Assembly: GCA_017381935.1 (NCBI GenBank)
Contig: JAFOBG010000021.1
Coordinates: forward strand, 1 to 64,000
DNA: 64,000 nucleotides
Direction of reading: 5' to 3'
Source: Alistipes sp.
GTDB lineage: Bacteria; Bacteroidota; Bacteroidia; Bacteroidales; Rikenellaceae
Shown here: one piece after another, positions 1 through 8,918 of the stretch
Layout of the letters: every line of letters starts with the position of its first letter
How positions within the stretch are numbered: position 1 is the stretch's first letter
Notes under the pieces: model-generated
What the model saw: only the letters and a program-made list of their open reading frames with translations
What the model was told of the DNA's origin: nothing
Databases searched by the model: none
Position numbers and translations under genes: made by a program

Positions 1-17
1 ATCGTAGATGGTACGAG

Positions 18-73
18 AAAAGATAGTCATCAAAGGTCAAGCTTGCTTGAAACCGAATGATTGACTATCTTTT
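18..73 (+). terminator. Hairpin terminator for a gene left of the window
   Basis: A 12-bp inverted repeat (AAAAGATAGTCA at 18-29 and its complement at 62-73) encloses a second partial stem and is followed by a T run and CG. It looks like the end of a plus-strand gene that lies outside the window. Between here and 208 there is only a small hairpin (GCGAAAC/GTTTCGC, 124-140) and a doubled GGTGGTACTGT motif; no gene is seen. Confidence 0.55.
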
Positions 74-208
74 TTCGTAATAGCCACTGTAAGGGGCTAT
101 CCTCAATCCGCTACAGACTACAAGCGAAACAGAGTTTCGCCAAAAGTTTTTGGTGCCGCTTTTTTCAAAAAGGGGCAGTACTCGGTGGTACTGTGGGTGG
201 TACTGTAT

Positions 209-1024
209 TTAGAATATAGAATTTAGCAATTTTGCCAGGCGGTATCCGGCTTTACGGATTTGTTCTTCGGCAAGTGGGGCATATTGGTTTAGGTAGAGGC
301 GTTTATTTAGTTTTTCGTTCTCTTTGATATCGTGTACTTTCAGGGAAGCTTTTGCTGAGTCGTATCCCCAATCGTATGGGCCGCCTGCTGTGATATTTTC
401 GATTTGTTCTTTGGTGCATATATCGAGCATTGCTGCGGTATCGCTAAATCCCCATGGGTTTCGGGATGCGATAATTTGGGTATCCCACAGACTATGGTAT
501 CTCACCTTCTCTTTACCCCAATAGACGAAGTAGTAGCCTATAGTTTGGTCATGAGGGTATCGGATATGTTCAGGGCAATGCATATCGCCCACGAAGTGTA
601 CCAGGAGTGCTATAGATGCTATGCGTGCAGAGTCGGGCATAGTTTTAGCGTTTTGTTTAAGGTCTTGGGCTATCTTTTCGATGTAGTAGATAGAGTTTTT
701 AACGAACTTATCGCCCTTTCTGATATCACGATAAGGGGTACAATCTGCGTTTGCCTCGAAGGTATGTGGATATGTTACAAATCGTTTTGCGTTAGAGGGT
801 TCAAAGCCGAGGTCTATGAGCAGTTCTGGCTTAGCGTCATCGGCATAAGAAGCCCACTTGACGATAGACTCTCCATGCAGATACTCTGTAATCTGCTTTT
901 TTGCTCTTTTGGTAAGGTGATTTTCGGCAATTTTTGCCACTGTTGCATGGCCTAAGCGCCCCCATGCGGCTGCACTACCTACAGTAAGGAGTGCAACGAG
1001 TGTAAGAGTTAAAAGTCTTTTCAT
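209..1024 (-). CDS. Secreted S1/P1-family nuclease
   Basis: This 271-aa protein belongs to the S1/P1 nuclease family, zinc-dependent phosphodiesterases that cleave single-stranded DNA or RNA and 3'-nucleotides. The first 20 residues are a signal peptide ending in SAAA; cleavage would leave Trp21 as the new N-terminus, and the family uses the N-terminal Trp as a zinc ligand. The start of the mature protein, WGRLGH, contains the next ligand, His26. Further His/Asp-rich motifs (YADDAKPE, HFVGDMHCPEH, HSLWDTQII) match the usual tri-zinc site. The length is normal for bacterial members. It lies 66 bp downstream of the ZIP transporter gene on the same strand and probably shares its transcript, which would pair a zinc enzyme with metal uptake. 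A periplasmic or secreted nucleic-acid scavenging role is inferred. Confidence 0.9.
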   Translation of the reverse strand: MKRLLTLTLVALLTVGSAAAWGRLGHATVAKIAENHLTKRAKKQITEYLHGESIVKWASYADDAKPELLIDLGFEPSNAKRFVTYPHTFEANADCTPYRDIRKGDKFVKNSIYYIEKIAQDLKQNAKTMPDSARIASIALLVHFVGDMHCPEHIRYPHDQTIGYYFVYWGKEKVRYHSLWDTQIIASRNPWGFSDTAAMLDICTKEQIENITAGGPYDWGYDSAKASLKVHDIKENEKLNKRLYLNQYAPLAEEQIRKAGYRLAKLLNSIF

Positions 1025-1090
1025 GTTATATTATTTTAGGTTTTTTCTAATAGAAAGACACTTTAAGAGGGTTGTTCCCCTAAAAAAGTT

Positions 1091-1876
1091 CTATCCCAGC
1101 GCGATATCGAGCACCATCATAGCGGCAAAGCCGAGGGCAAAGGCTATGGTTGGCATATTAGAGTGTTTTTCGCTATGGGCCTGAGGTATAAGTTCTTCCA
1201 CCACCACATATATCATTGCGCCTGCGGCTGCGGCGAGCATATAAGGGAAGAGTGGTATCAGAATATCTATTGCCAGGATAGTTACTGCGGCGGCTATAGG
1301 CTCTACAATGCCAGATAGTGCGCCATAGACAAATGAGCGTTTAGCCGACATGCCTTGTGAGCGCAGAGGCAGAGAGATAATAGCTCCCTCAGGCATATTT
1401 TGCATTGCTATACCTGCCGAGAGGGCTATTGCGGCGGCTATAGACATATCCACCTGCCCTGACACGGCACCTGCCAGCACCACGCCCACGGCCATACCCT
1501 CAGGGATATTATGGAGTGTTACGGCGAGCATAAGCATTGTTGAGCGACCAAGGGATGATGGTAGTCCCTCAGCAGTCTGGCTATCTATATGTTGATGCGG
1601 GGTAAAGCTATCCAAGGCGAGCATGAGTGCCATACCGCCCAGAAAGCCTACCAAGGCCGGCAACCATGCAACCCCTCCGGAGCTTTGAGCCACATCTATA
1701 GCGGGGATAAGGAGCGACCAGACCGATGCGGCCACCATAACGCCCGACGCAAAGCCGAGCAACACTTTTTGCATCTTAGCTGCCACACGCTCGCCCAACA
1801 TCAGGGAGCTGGCTGCGCCTACTACAGTTCCCGCAAAGGGGATAAGGAGCACCAATATTATCTGAGCTGTTGTCAT
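1091..1876 (-). CDS. ZIP-family metal transporter
   Basis: A 261-aa polytopic membrane protein of the ZIP (ZupT-like) family, which imports Zn2+ and other divalent metals into the cytoplasm. The two hallmark metal-binding helices are visible: HNIPEGMAVGV in the fourth transmembrane segment and NMPEGAIISLP in the fifth. In the second the usual leading His is Asn, as in many bacterial homologues. About eight hydrophobic segments are present and there is no signal peptide. A clear TAnnTTTG box lies 17 bp upstream, so the leader is very short. The nuclease gene follows on the same strand. Exact metal specificity cannot be read from the sequence. Confidence 0.88.
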   Translation of the reverse strand: MTTAQIILVLLIPFAGTVVGAASSLMLGERVAAKMQKVLLGFASGVMVAASVWSLLIPAIDVAQSSGGVAWLPALVGFLGGMALMLALDSFTPHQHIDSQTAEGLPSSLGRSTMLMLAVTLHNIPEGMAVGVVLAGAVSGQVDMSIAAAIALSAGIAMQNMPEGAIISLPLRSQGMSAKRSFVYGALSGIVEPIAAAVTILAIDILIPLFPYMLAAAAGAMIYVVVEELIPQAHSEKHSNMPTIAFALGFAAMMVLDIALG

Positions 1877-1893
1877 AATAATTCATTTTGCCA

Positions 1894-1901
1894 CAAATAT
1901 A
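1894..1901 (-). promoter_or_regulatory. -7 promoter box of the ZIP gene
   Basis: Read on the minus strand this is TATATTTG, an exact Bacteroidetes TAnnTTTG box, 17 bp before the ATG at 1876. No convincing -33 TTTG was found. Confidence 0.6.
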
Positions 1902-1951
1902 GCAATTTTCACGCAAGCGCCCAACACCAGGCCCAACTTATAACAAACAAA

Positions 1952-1975
1952 AAACAGACCCTTGCGAGTCTGTTT
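1952..1975. terminator. Terminator at the end of the lipoprotein operon
   Basis: The stem AAACAGACCC/GAGTCTGTTT closes a four-base loop and is flanked by A-rich and T-rich tracts, so it can end minus-strand transcription from the lipoprotein operon (last stop at 1983). T residues on the plus side would let it act both ways. Confidence 0.7.
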
Positions 1976-1982
1976 TGTTTAG

Positions 1983-3437
1983 CTACCACTTATGAGGAGT
2001 CAGCTTAAAGCTCTGTGTCGGCTTTTTAAGCGATGTAGAGCATAGTCCCATGCGGCTTGTTGTTGTCGGCTCTTCAATAGGCTCCATGATACATGGATAG
2101 GTTGGAGATTGGCTCATAGAGATATCGTAGTAGTCATTTCCAATCTTTGCCATAAAGAACATCTTATCAAATGATGGGTAGTCGGTAACGCCCACGCCAT
2201 ACTGCACAATTGCACGAGCTCCGTCATCGAGTATTCCGCCAATGGCAATGCCGTAGCCACTGCCTGACATCTGATAGAAGTAACCCTCGTCATCGCCGGC
2301 AAGGAAATAGACATCACCAATGCCATAGTCGCCCAAGTTAAAGTCGTATGCTACAATCTGTGAATAGAAGAACATCGAGTCGAGCTCTGCATTGTAGTCA
2401 ACGACTACCGACCAATCGCTCACGCCACTCCAGCCGAGCATATAGAATGACTTATTGGCAACCTTTGTTGTAACAAGAATATCGCTTGTAAGGTTATTGC
2501 GGCCTGTTACCTTCCAATTGCCCAACCACGCCTTATATGCATCTGTAGCGATAGGCTCCTTAACCTCGAAGGTCTCAGAGACTGCATAGAGGTTAGTCAG
2601 ATTACCCTCGCCATTCACGCCTATAGCCACAGCCTTATAGTAGCCGGGGTCGAGATTAAAGGCATCCTGTCCATCACCACGATAGAGCATATCGTTCAAT
2701 GTATAGTTTGTATTATAGGCCTGGTTGAAGTATGCCAGATACTCCTTCAAATCGACAATAAGAGCATTACCAAGCTCCGGAAGGAAGAGTGGGTTCCACT
2801 CAGAGGCATAGACGATAGTTACAACATACGGATTATTGTCTGTGCTCTTCACCTCGACAATATGGTCGAACTTCTGCTCATGGAGCTCTCCTGCGCCAAT
2901 ATAGCGGACACTCCAAGCGCTGTTGACCCTCATAGAGCCGCTTATCTGCTCGTCGTCGTCATTATCATTATCACCCTCATTGCCACCAGAACTCTGCTCA
3001 GCCTCGGTAATAAACTCATAAGAGGCACTATTGCCATATACCACGCCATCCTCAGTAAGGCCAAAGGCGATATACTTATATGATGTTTGCGGCTCAAGCT
3101 CTTTAAGCACAGAGACATAGCTCTTGCTCTTATGTAGCCCCTCAGATGCTCCATCGGCAACAAACTTATCTACGGCCGAGTTTATAATCTCCTGCTCGTT
3201 AGTATCGACATCAGAGGTAAGTATGCCAAACCAGCTATCTGACGACAGACCATCATGGGTAACCTTTACCTTAGCCGTTGTCGAGGTTACATTGTCAATC
3301 TCGATAGTAAGAGTAAGGTTCTCGTTAAGCTCTATTTCCTGCTTCTTGCCACTATCCTCAACCTCTACACAAGAGGTTACAGCCATGGCAGCTACCGCTG
3401 CCACAGCCATACCAAATATAGTTTTAAGGTGTCTCAT
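1983..3437 (-). CDS. Surface lipoprotein of unknown function
   Basis: A 484-aa predicted lipoprotein: the signal sequence ends in the lipobox AVTSC with Cys23. Residues about 40-145 resemble a fibronectin type III-like beta sandwich (TLTIEIDNVTSTTAKVKVT, then SYKYIAFGLTEDG). An acidic linker (GGNEGDNDNDDDEQ) follows near residue 155. The C-terminal half contains a beta-rich module starting LGNWKVTGRNNL, similar in layout to the C-terminal part of the first lipoprotein of this gene run (12047-13186). It is the last gene of the run, 9 bp after the GLUG-type lipoprotein, and ends just before a terminator. The closing 30 residues are basic and look unlike the rest. No enzymatic motif was recognised; a cell-surface binding or structural role is inferred. 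Confidence 0.75.
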   Translation of the reverse strand: MRHLKTIFGMAVAAVAAMAVTSCVEVEDSGKKQEIELNENLTLTIEIDNVTSTTAKVKVTHDGLSSDSWFGILTSDVDTNEQEIINSAVDKFVADGASEGLHKSKSYVSVLKELEPQTSYKYIAFGLTEDGVVYGNSASYEFITEAEQSSGGNEGDNDNDDDEQISGSMRVNSAWSVRYIGAGELHEQKFDHIVEVKSTDNNPYVVTIVYASEWNPLFLPELGNALIVDLKEYLAYFNQAYNTNYTLNDMLYRGDGQDAFNLDPGYYKAVAIGVNGEGNLTNLYAVSETFEVKEPIATDAYKAWLGNWKVTGRNNLTSDILVTTKVANKSFYMLGWSGVSDWSVVVDYNAELDSMFFYSQIVAYDFNLGDYGIGDVYFLAGDDEGYFYQMSGSGYGIAIGGILDDGARAIVQYGVGVTDYPSFDKMFFMAKIGNDYYDISMSQSPTYPCIMEPIEEPTTTSRMGLCSTSLKKPTQSFKLTPHKW

Positions 3438-3446
3438 AGTCAGTTA

Positions 3447-6400
3447 TTATTCAAAAACAACGCCCTTATCAAGACCCTCAATTACAACCTCATATCTTGC
3501 ATCATCACGACAGTCGCTTACAGCCTTATTTACCGTTGTAGCTGAACAGATAGTGTTAGGTTTCGATGTCTCAAAGATATACTTAAATATTGGTGCGCTC
3601 TTTATAGTGCTTGTTGAAGCGTTATACTGTCCACCAACCAGTGCACCCACATAGCCTACAGCAGGCAATGTAGCATCTACGCTGTTACTTGCAAAGGTAT
3701 AGTTGTAATATGAGTCATTTGTATTTGTATTTGTTGCAGAAAGCACTGTAGCACCTACAAGACCACCAATCATAGATTGTGCATTGCTGCTATTTGCAGT
3801 AGAGATTGTGCCATTGTAAGAGTTATTAGTGTATTTGGTCTGCATACCAGAGTGGCCGACAATACCACCGATATAGAGCATCTGACTGCCTGCGTCAACA
3901 GTAATATCGCTCTGAACAGTATTATCTTTAATAGCATACTGTTTTGCTGTTGTTGAGCTCCAGTTATGACCATATGCCATAATACCGCCAACATACCAAG
4001 TTGCAGGGAACAAAGCCTTCATATCTCCGCTGTTGGTAGATGAAACAACATTTACAGCATAGTTTGTACTGCTTGACGCTGCAACAATACCGCCAAAGTA
4101 TGCCTTTGTTGCGCTTGTAGCTGTAAGGGCCATATCACCCTCATTTGTGCAAGAGTCAAATACTGATGCGTTCTTTGCAACGGCACAAACTCCTGCAGCG
4201 TAGAGGTCTGTCATAGTAGCATTTGGTGCATTCAGTGTAACAGCACCGCTATTTGACATATCGGTAAATGTAGCATCGTCAGTAGTCTCCGCCATAACGC
4301 CACTCAAGTAGATATAATCAATATCTGTAGCCGCCACAGTAACGCTCTTGGTATTTGAAAGGCTTGTAATGCTTGTACTTGCGCTTGAGCCTACAACACC
4401 ACCAACATAGAGATTTGTCAACTCTGCTCCAGTATAGTTTACAGCACCATTATTAGTCATTGAGCTAACAGTGCCACTAAGTGTTTTAGCTGCAACACCA
4501 CCGACATAACTCTTAACTGTGCTGTCAGTGATTGTCATAGTACCGTTGTTGACAAGAGTATCTCCATTTGCCATAGATCCCGCTACGCCACCAAAGTATG
4601 CAGCCTTTTCCGGATTACCAGACACAGTAAAGGTCAGAGAGTTGTTGTTTGTAGCACTCTTAAGGGTGCTTCCAGTAGTCATATTACCAATAACACCACC
4701 CAAATATTGGCTAACAGTTGCAAGATGATAACTTGCAGTGCGAGAGAGAGCAAATGAGAGGTTAGCATTGTTTACAGCACTCTTAATATCGGCATTAGAG
4801 TTACCCACAACACCACCAAGATAGTTCTCATTTCCAGTTGAAACGACAGTAACAACGGCATTATTTGTAAGGTTAGACGCAGCGGTCATATTGTTTGCCA
4901 CAACGCCACCTACATAGTGAGGCGTCTTGGTATTTGATGCCATATTGAATGTACAATTTACTGTTCCGTAGTTGTGGCAGTTCTCAAGAGTCTTGCTCTT
5001 AAAGTTTACTCCCACGCCTGTCTGTGCAATAACACCTGCAACAGAGGCTCCCTTTGAGTTTCCACCGCCAAGGTAAGAGCCTGTACCATCATTTCCAGGG
5101 CCAAATGAGCCTGAAACGACGATTGGCGCATAGTTTGTGTTATTGCTACCACCAGCAAGGGCAAGTCCTGCAACGCCCGCAACAGTAGCTCGTGCAACAA
5201 CATAGTCAGCCTCAAGAGTAGGTGTTGTGAAGGTAACCTTACCCTTTGTCGCACTATCCTTAACTCCATTTACGCACTGCGAAACGCTACCCTCGCAGTA
5301 TCCGATAACGCCTGCTACATAAGTGTAGTTTGACTCATCATCACCTGCGCCAACAGCCGTTGCACTATTTGGATAGATGTGTGAGATTGCTCCCGTATTA
5401 CTACAGTTAGTAACATTCGCCTTAAGTAGAGTAGCGGCAGCAAGCTTCTCTGTAGTTGTACCACCTGCTACTCCACCCATATACATATAACCACCACGGC
5501 CATTGATTGTATAGTCGATATCGCCCGTATTGTGGCAGTTTGTCATATCGTTATCAATAAGACCTACAACACCTCCGATATATACAATACCACGAATATC
5601 ATCTCCCGTAGGAGTTGTTGCAATTGTAATATCGCAATTGTTTGTACAGCCTGTAATCTCGCCATAGCTCTTTCCTGCAAGTGTTCCGAAATATACTGCA
5701 TCGTCAGCCTGAGAGCTACCTGCACCATACTTAGTTGCATTGAGGGTTATAGAGGCTACATTGTTAGTGATATTCTCAAGAGCACCTGTCTTCTCTACCA
5801 CAGCAGCAATAAATCCAAATGCGCCCTTTGCATCGGCAGGAGCAAGTGTACAAGAGCTGTCAATAGTAAGGTCCTTTACAGTACCTCCAAGGCTCTGGAA
5901 CAGAGGAGCTGTTGCGTTCCAATTCTTCAATTTATAGCCCTTACCGTCCAAAGTACCAAGATAGCTCTGAGCCGTCGGAACAGTTACACCCTTAAGGTCG
6001 ATATCGCATGCAAGCTCTGCATCGCCAAGGTTTGCACAATTCTCAATAAACTCAACGAAGGTCTGAGCGTCAGAAATCTTACCGAAGTCTGCCTTCTCCC
6101 AATTCTTATCTGTGGTCTTAAAGCCCTTGTTGCGCTCAACGGTAATCTCCTTGCTTGACACATAGAGGGTTGTAGTGCCACTCTTACGCTTAAAGTCAAT
6201 ACTAAACTCGCCCGCAGGGGTTGTACCAGGCAGCAGAGCTACATAGTATGTACCAGGGGTAAATACCTCACCCTCAGGAAGCAGGGTAACAGTGTTCTCT
6301 ACTGACAAAACATCATTAACCTTTGGCAGTGCGGTTGTACTTGAACTCTTTGAGAACTTTGTTCTACCTGCAATCTCATTTCCGCTAACCTCAACTGATG

Positions 6401-6938
6401 TAATATCATCAAATGTAAGGTTGAGCTGAAGGAAACCAACAGCGGTGTTAAATGAGAAAGAGGTCTCTGTATTGGTAAAATATGCTATTGATACAATCGC
6501 TCCGTCGGCCACATTATTTCCATCCTTAAGTTGCTGAACAGCAGGCATATCAACATTAAAGTAAGTACTGCCACTACGCTCAACAACAGCCTCATAAGGG
6601 TAGATAGCAAAGAACTTTGTTGCGCTCTCTGAAACCTCGCCTACAAATGTAGCACGCTTGCCATTGACAGAGCCAGGGACAATAGTAAACTCTCGGATAG
6701 TCTTATTAGAGCTATTTGTACCCTCAAAAATTGCGATTTTATCGTCCTCATGCCAGCAGATGCTCTTGCCATCCTGCCCAACAAAGGTTCGTGTTGCCTC
6801 ACCCTCAACGGTGATGGTCATTGTTACCAGATTCTCACTCACATCCGGCATAATATCCTGCTCCTCAAAACCCTGAGAGCAAGAGATTGTCATCAAAGCC
6901 AATACGGCGACAAAGAAATAGCTAAAAATCTTCTTCAT
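3447..6938 (-). CDS. Large fimbrillin-like lipoprotein with GLUG-type repeats
   Basis: A 1163-aa lipoprotein (lipobox LMTISC, Cys20). Residues about 30-280 resemble the N-terminal domain of fimbrillin-like proteins (TFVGQDGKSICWHEDDKIAIF, FFAIYPYEA, FTPGTYYVALLPGTTPAG). After about residue 290 there is a beta-solenoid-like region built from many copies of a GLUG-like unit, visible as recurring YVGGVVG, YLGGVIG, YFGGVAG and YIGGIVG, each preceded by an N/T-rich loop such as SNTGDI or TNNGAVN. This is typical of large surface adhesins; no catalytic residues are seen. It begins 25 bp after the stop of a 48-aa acidic peptide gene, the same arrangement as at 15508-17719. Its module DGKGYKLKNW...DLTIDSSCTL recurs in the 1118-aa lipoprotein at 24250, so the two are partial paralogues. 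Confidence 0.82.
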   Translation of the reverse strand: MKKIFSYFFVAVLALMTISCSQGFEEQDIMPDVSENLVTMTITVEGEATRTFVGQDGKSICWHEDDKIAIFEGTNSSNKTIREFTIVPGSVNGKRATFVGEVSESATKFFAIYPYEAVVERSGSTYFNVDMPAVQQLKDGNNVADGAIVSIAYFTNTETSFSFNTAVGFLQLNLTFDDITSVEVSGNEIAGRTKFSKSSSTTALPKVNDVLSVENTVTLLPEGEVFTPGTYYVALLPGTTPAGEFSIDFKRKSGTTTLYVSSKEITVERNKGFKTTDKNWEKADFGKISDAQTFVEFIENCANLGDAELACDIDLKGVTVPTAQSYLGTLDGKGYKLKNWNATAPLFQSLGGTVKDLTIDSSCTLAPADAKGAFGFIAAVVEKTGALENITNNVASITLNATKYGAGSSQADDAVYFGTLAGKSYGEITGCTNNCDITIATTPTGDDIRGIVYIGGVVGLIDNDMTNCHNTGDIDYTINGRGGYMYMGGVAGGTTTEKLAAATLLKANVTNCSNTGAISHIYPNSATAVGAGDDESNYTYVAGVIGYCEGSVSQCVNGVKDSATKGKVTFTTPTLEADYVVARATVAGVAGLALAGGSNNTNYAPIVVSGSFGPGNDGTGSYLGGGNSKGASVAGVIAQTGVGVNFKSKTLENCHNYGTVNCTFNMASNTKTPHYVGGVVANNMTAASNLTNNAVVTVVSTGNENYLGGVVGNSNADIKSAVNNANLSFALSRTASYHLATVSQYLGGVIGNMTTGSTLKSATNNNSLTFTVSGNPEKAAYFGGVAGSMANGDTLVNNGTMTITDSTVKSYVGGVAAKTLSGTVSSMTNNGAVNYTGAELTNLYVGGVVGSSASTSITSLSNTKSVTVAATDIDYIYLSGVMAETTDDATFTDMSNSGAVTLNAPNATMTDLYAAGVCAVAKNASVFDSCTNEGDMALTATSATKAYFGGIVAASSSTNYAVNVVSSTNSGDMKALFPATWYVGGIMAYGHNWSSTTAKQYAIKDNTVQSDITVDAGSQMLYIGGIVGHSGMQTKYTNNSYNGTISTANSSNAQSMIGGLVGATVLSATNTNTNDSYYNYTFASNSVDATLPAVGYVGALVGGQYNASTSTIKSAPIFKYIFETSKPNTICSATTVNKAVSDCRDDARYEVVIEGLDKGVVFE

Positions 6939-6963
6939 TTGTTTTGCTCTTTAAAGTTTGACA

Positions 6964-7110
6964 TTAGAACAGCTCTTCGAGGTCTCCCATATCCTCATTT
7001 TCGCCTCCCATAGAGAGTTGGAAGCCTCTCTCGGCAACAGTTTCCATCATCTCCATAGTAGGAGATAGATACTCATTAACTGAAAACTCTTCTCTTTTCA
7101 TAACCATCAT
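6964..7110 (-). CDS. 48-aa acidic peptide paired with a fimbrillin-like lipoprotein
   Basis: A small gene encoding a 48-aa peptide (45 aa if the third ATG is used) that starts MMVMKREEFSVNEYLSPTME and ends MGDLEELF. It has no signal peptide or membrane segment. Its support is comparative: at 15508-15654 another 48-aa peptide has the same order of elements, a basic start, Y.SP, a Glu-rich stretch containing AE.GF..S, then G-x-G-E-N, then an acidic tail ending in Phe. Both lie immediately before a lipoprotein gene with a fimbrillin-like N-terminus. I do not recognise an assigned function. It could be a co-factor or regulator of the neighbouring surface protein, or a precursor that is processed; LSMGG followed by an acidic tail faintly recalls a double-glycine leader, but that is weak. 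Confidence 0.65.
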   Translation of the reverse strand: MMVMKREEFSVNEYLSPTMEMMETVAERGFQLSMGGENEDMGDLEELF

Positions 7111-7275
7111 ATATTAAATTAGTATATTCTTTGTCGTAAGCCTATTTTTCGGTCGCTTTGGGGGCTATTTTGGCATCTTCTCCAGCTTTTCTCACTGCGC
7201 TCTCAAAAGAGCAGAAAACCTACTCAAAATATTCTCCACAATCGTCTTAACCTAATTTATAGAACCTACCTTAAA

Positions 7276-8907
7276 CTATTTACTCTCCTTTACACATCTT
7301 ACAGAGGCTGCATAGCAACGAGCTCCATAAGAGTACCACGCTCCCGCCTCGGCAGGGTCTAAAATTGGATAAATTCCGTAATAGACATCGTTAAAAGCCA
7401 CAAAGAGCGTTGCACTCTTACCAAAGCTGTTTTCCGATGTTCCGAAGGTCTCGGCAGTCCAATAGAGCATCTTCTCGCCCGTCTCACCTATAAGGCCCGA
7501 CACGTCAAGATTACCGCTACTTGGGAAGTAGTCGCCATTGCCACCTCGCCATCTCCAACCGCACGAAGCTGTCTCCCACTCATCACTCACATAGCTACAA
7601 GCATAGTTACGGTCAAGTGTTCCGAAGGCTCCGCATGGAGGTACAGCATAGCCTACAGGACATGGGTCGAAGATACTCTTATAATCTGTTCCCGCCTCGG
7701 CATTTCCCCACAAGAAAGATTGCGACTGCTGCATCATGCCGTTTGCCCCTGCAAGGTCCTGCTGAAGGTACCAATCAAAGACATACTCGCCAATCGGTAT
7801 ATCACTGCGGCAAGAGAGAACGGTTGTCGGGTGCTGCACGGCATACTCTATATTTCCGGGAGCTGTAAGTGCCACAGGAGCAACGGCTCCAACATACTGC
7901 CACTCCAGAGCTCCATCGCCACGCTGAGTATTTTGTATATTTACAATCTGGCGAATTCTCACCCTCTCGCTCTCGATTGCATCATACTCCTCCTGGCTCT
8001 CAAGAAGGTTATAATCCTCGTCGTATTTATGTGTCGGCATATCTATATACTCAACAGCTGACGGGAGGAAAGGCTCCTTACGTCCCCATTGGTAGAGCAT
8101 GCCTCGGTTAGCCACATCACCAATTTCTGCGGTCAGAGCGCCAAGATTGCGGTCCATCCAATAGAGTTTCTTACCATAGGAGGTGCCGATTTTGGCATTG
8201 GTAACCCATATATGCCAACTCCACAATATCTCGTCCTTACCATTACAGATTGCAATCAGCGCATTACCCTCGCTTTTTCCCGTAGTAAAGCAAATCTCGC
8301 CCTTTGTACTATCAAAAATAGGCTCGCCCTTAATCACATCGCAGCTGCGAGTCTTATCGCCATCGAAGGTTGACTCCCACGCCAAAAGAGCGTATGCGCC
8401 ATCCTTGATTCTCAGGCCGTTATTGAGAATATAGTTTGTATAGCCGTCGCTTGCTCCATTACCCTTAATTGATGCATTGAAGGTATATGAGCCATCGGTT
8501 GATGCTATATAGCAGTTTGCAGTACCCTCTGAAGAGAGATTATGAGTATTTTCCGAGTTCTGCAGCACCTTAAGACGGCATGTAGCAACATCAGGGGCTA
8601 TACCTGCCGTAACATCGACAACCGCAAGGCGGGATGTAGCCTCACTATTGCTATCCACAAAGAGGGTAAGAGTGTTTCCCTCAATGCTTATATCTACCCA
8701 ATCGGCACTGCACTTGGTCTGCCACTCCTCTCTATTTGAGGCCACAAAGATAACCTTTGACTGCTCCTTACTATCCAAAACAACTGAGGTCGAGGAGAGA
8801 GCAACTGAGGCATACTGAGCCTCGGCCTGAATAACCTCTGCCGCCTCTTGCTTACAGCCTACGCCTACAAGCAGGGCAAGAATTGATATATATAAAACTC
8901 TTTTCAT
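7276..8907 (-). CDS. BACON + FISUMP-like surface lipoprotein
   Basis: A 543-aa lipoprotein (lipobox LLVGVGC, Cys18). The ATG at 8907 is preferred: an in-frame TTG seven codons earlier would overlap the preceding gene, whose stop lies 11 bp upstream. Residues about 30-125 form a BACON-type Ig-like domain (VALSSTSVVLDSKEQ, then CSADWVDISIEGN). The C-terminal 300 residues resemble the Fibrobacter major paralogous (FISUMP-like) domain: WMDRNLGALTAEIGD, LYQWGRKEPF, FDPCPVGYAVP and a final VRCVKESK. The 843-aa protein at 19303-21834 carries the same C-terminal block, so they are paralogues. The gene is co-directional with and next to a BACON/LRR lipoprotein, and 165 bp separate its end from the 48-aa peptide gene. 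A binding role at the cell surface is inferred. Confidence 0.8.
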   Translation of the reverse strand: MKRVLYISILALLVGVGCKQEAAEVIQAEAQYASVALSSTSVVLDSKEQSKVIFVASNREEWQTKCSADWVDISIEGNTLTLFVDSNSEATSRLAVVDVTAGIAPDVATCRLKVLQNSENTHNLSSEGTANCYIASTDGSYTFNASIKGNGASDGYTNYILNNGLRIKDGAYALLAWESTFDGDKTRSCDVIKGEPIFDSTKGEICFTTGKSEGNALIAICNGKDEILWSWHIWVTNAKIGTSYGKKLYWMDRNLGALTAEIGDVANRGMLYQWGRKEPFLPSAVEYIDMPTHKYDEDYNLLESQEEYDAIESERVRIRQIVNIQNTQRGDGALEWQYVGAVAPVALTAPGNIEYAVQHPTTVLSCRSDIPIGEYVFDWYLQQDLAGANGMMQQSQSFLWGNAEAGTDYKSIFDPCPVGYAVPPCGAFGTLDRNYACSYVSDEWETASCGWRWRGGNGDYFPSSGNLDVSGLIGETGEKMLYWTAETFGTSENSFGKSATLFVAFNDVYYGIYPILDPAEAGAWYSYGARCYAASVRCVKESK

Positions 8908-8918
8908 AATCACACTTT

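Noticed and set aside
404..955. A 183-aa plus-strand frame
   Set aside because: It lies antisense to the S1/P1 nuclease gene, which has full family motifs; the antisense frame has none.
5532..6158. A 208-aa plus-strand frame
   Set aside because: Antisense shadow of the GLUG lipoprotein; composition dominated by Cys/Ser/Tyr as expected from its complement.
7081..7275. A strong promoter directly before the 6964-7110 peptide gene
   Set aside because: No exact TAnnTTTG box on the minus strand was found in this spacer, only near matches, so the peptide gene is left as possibly part of the upstream transcript.
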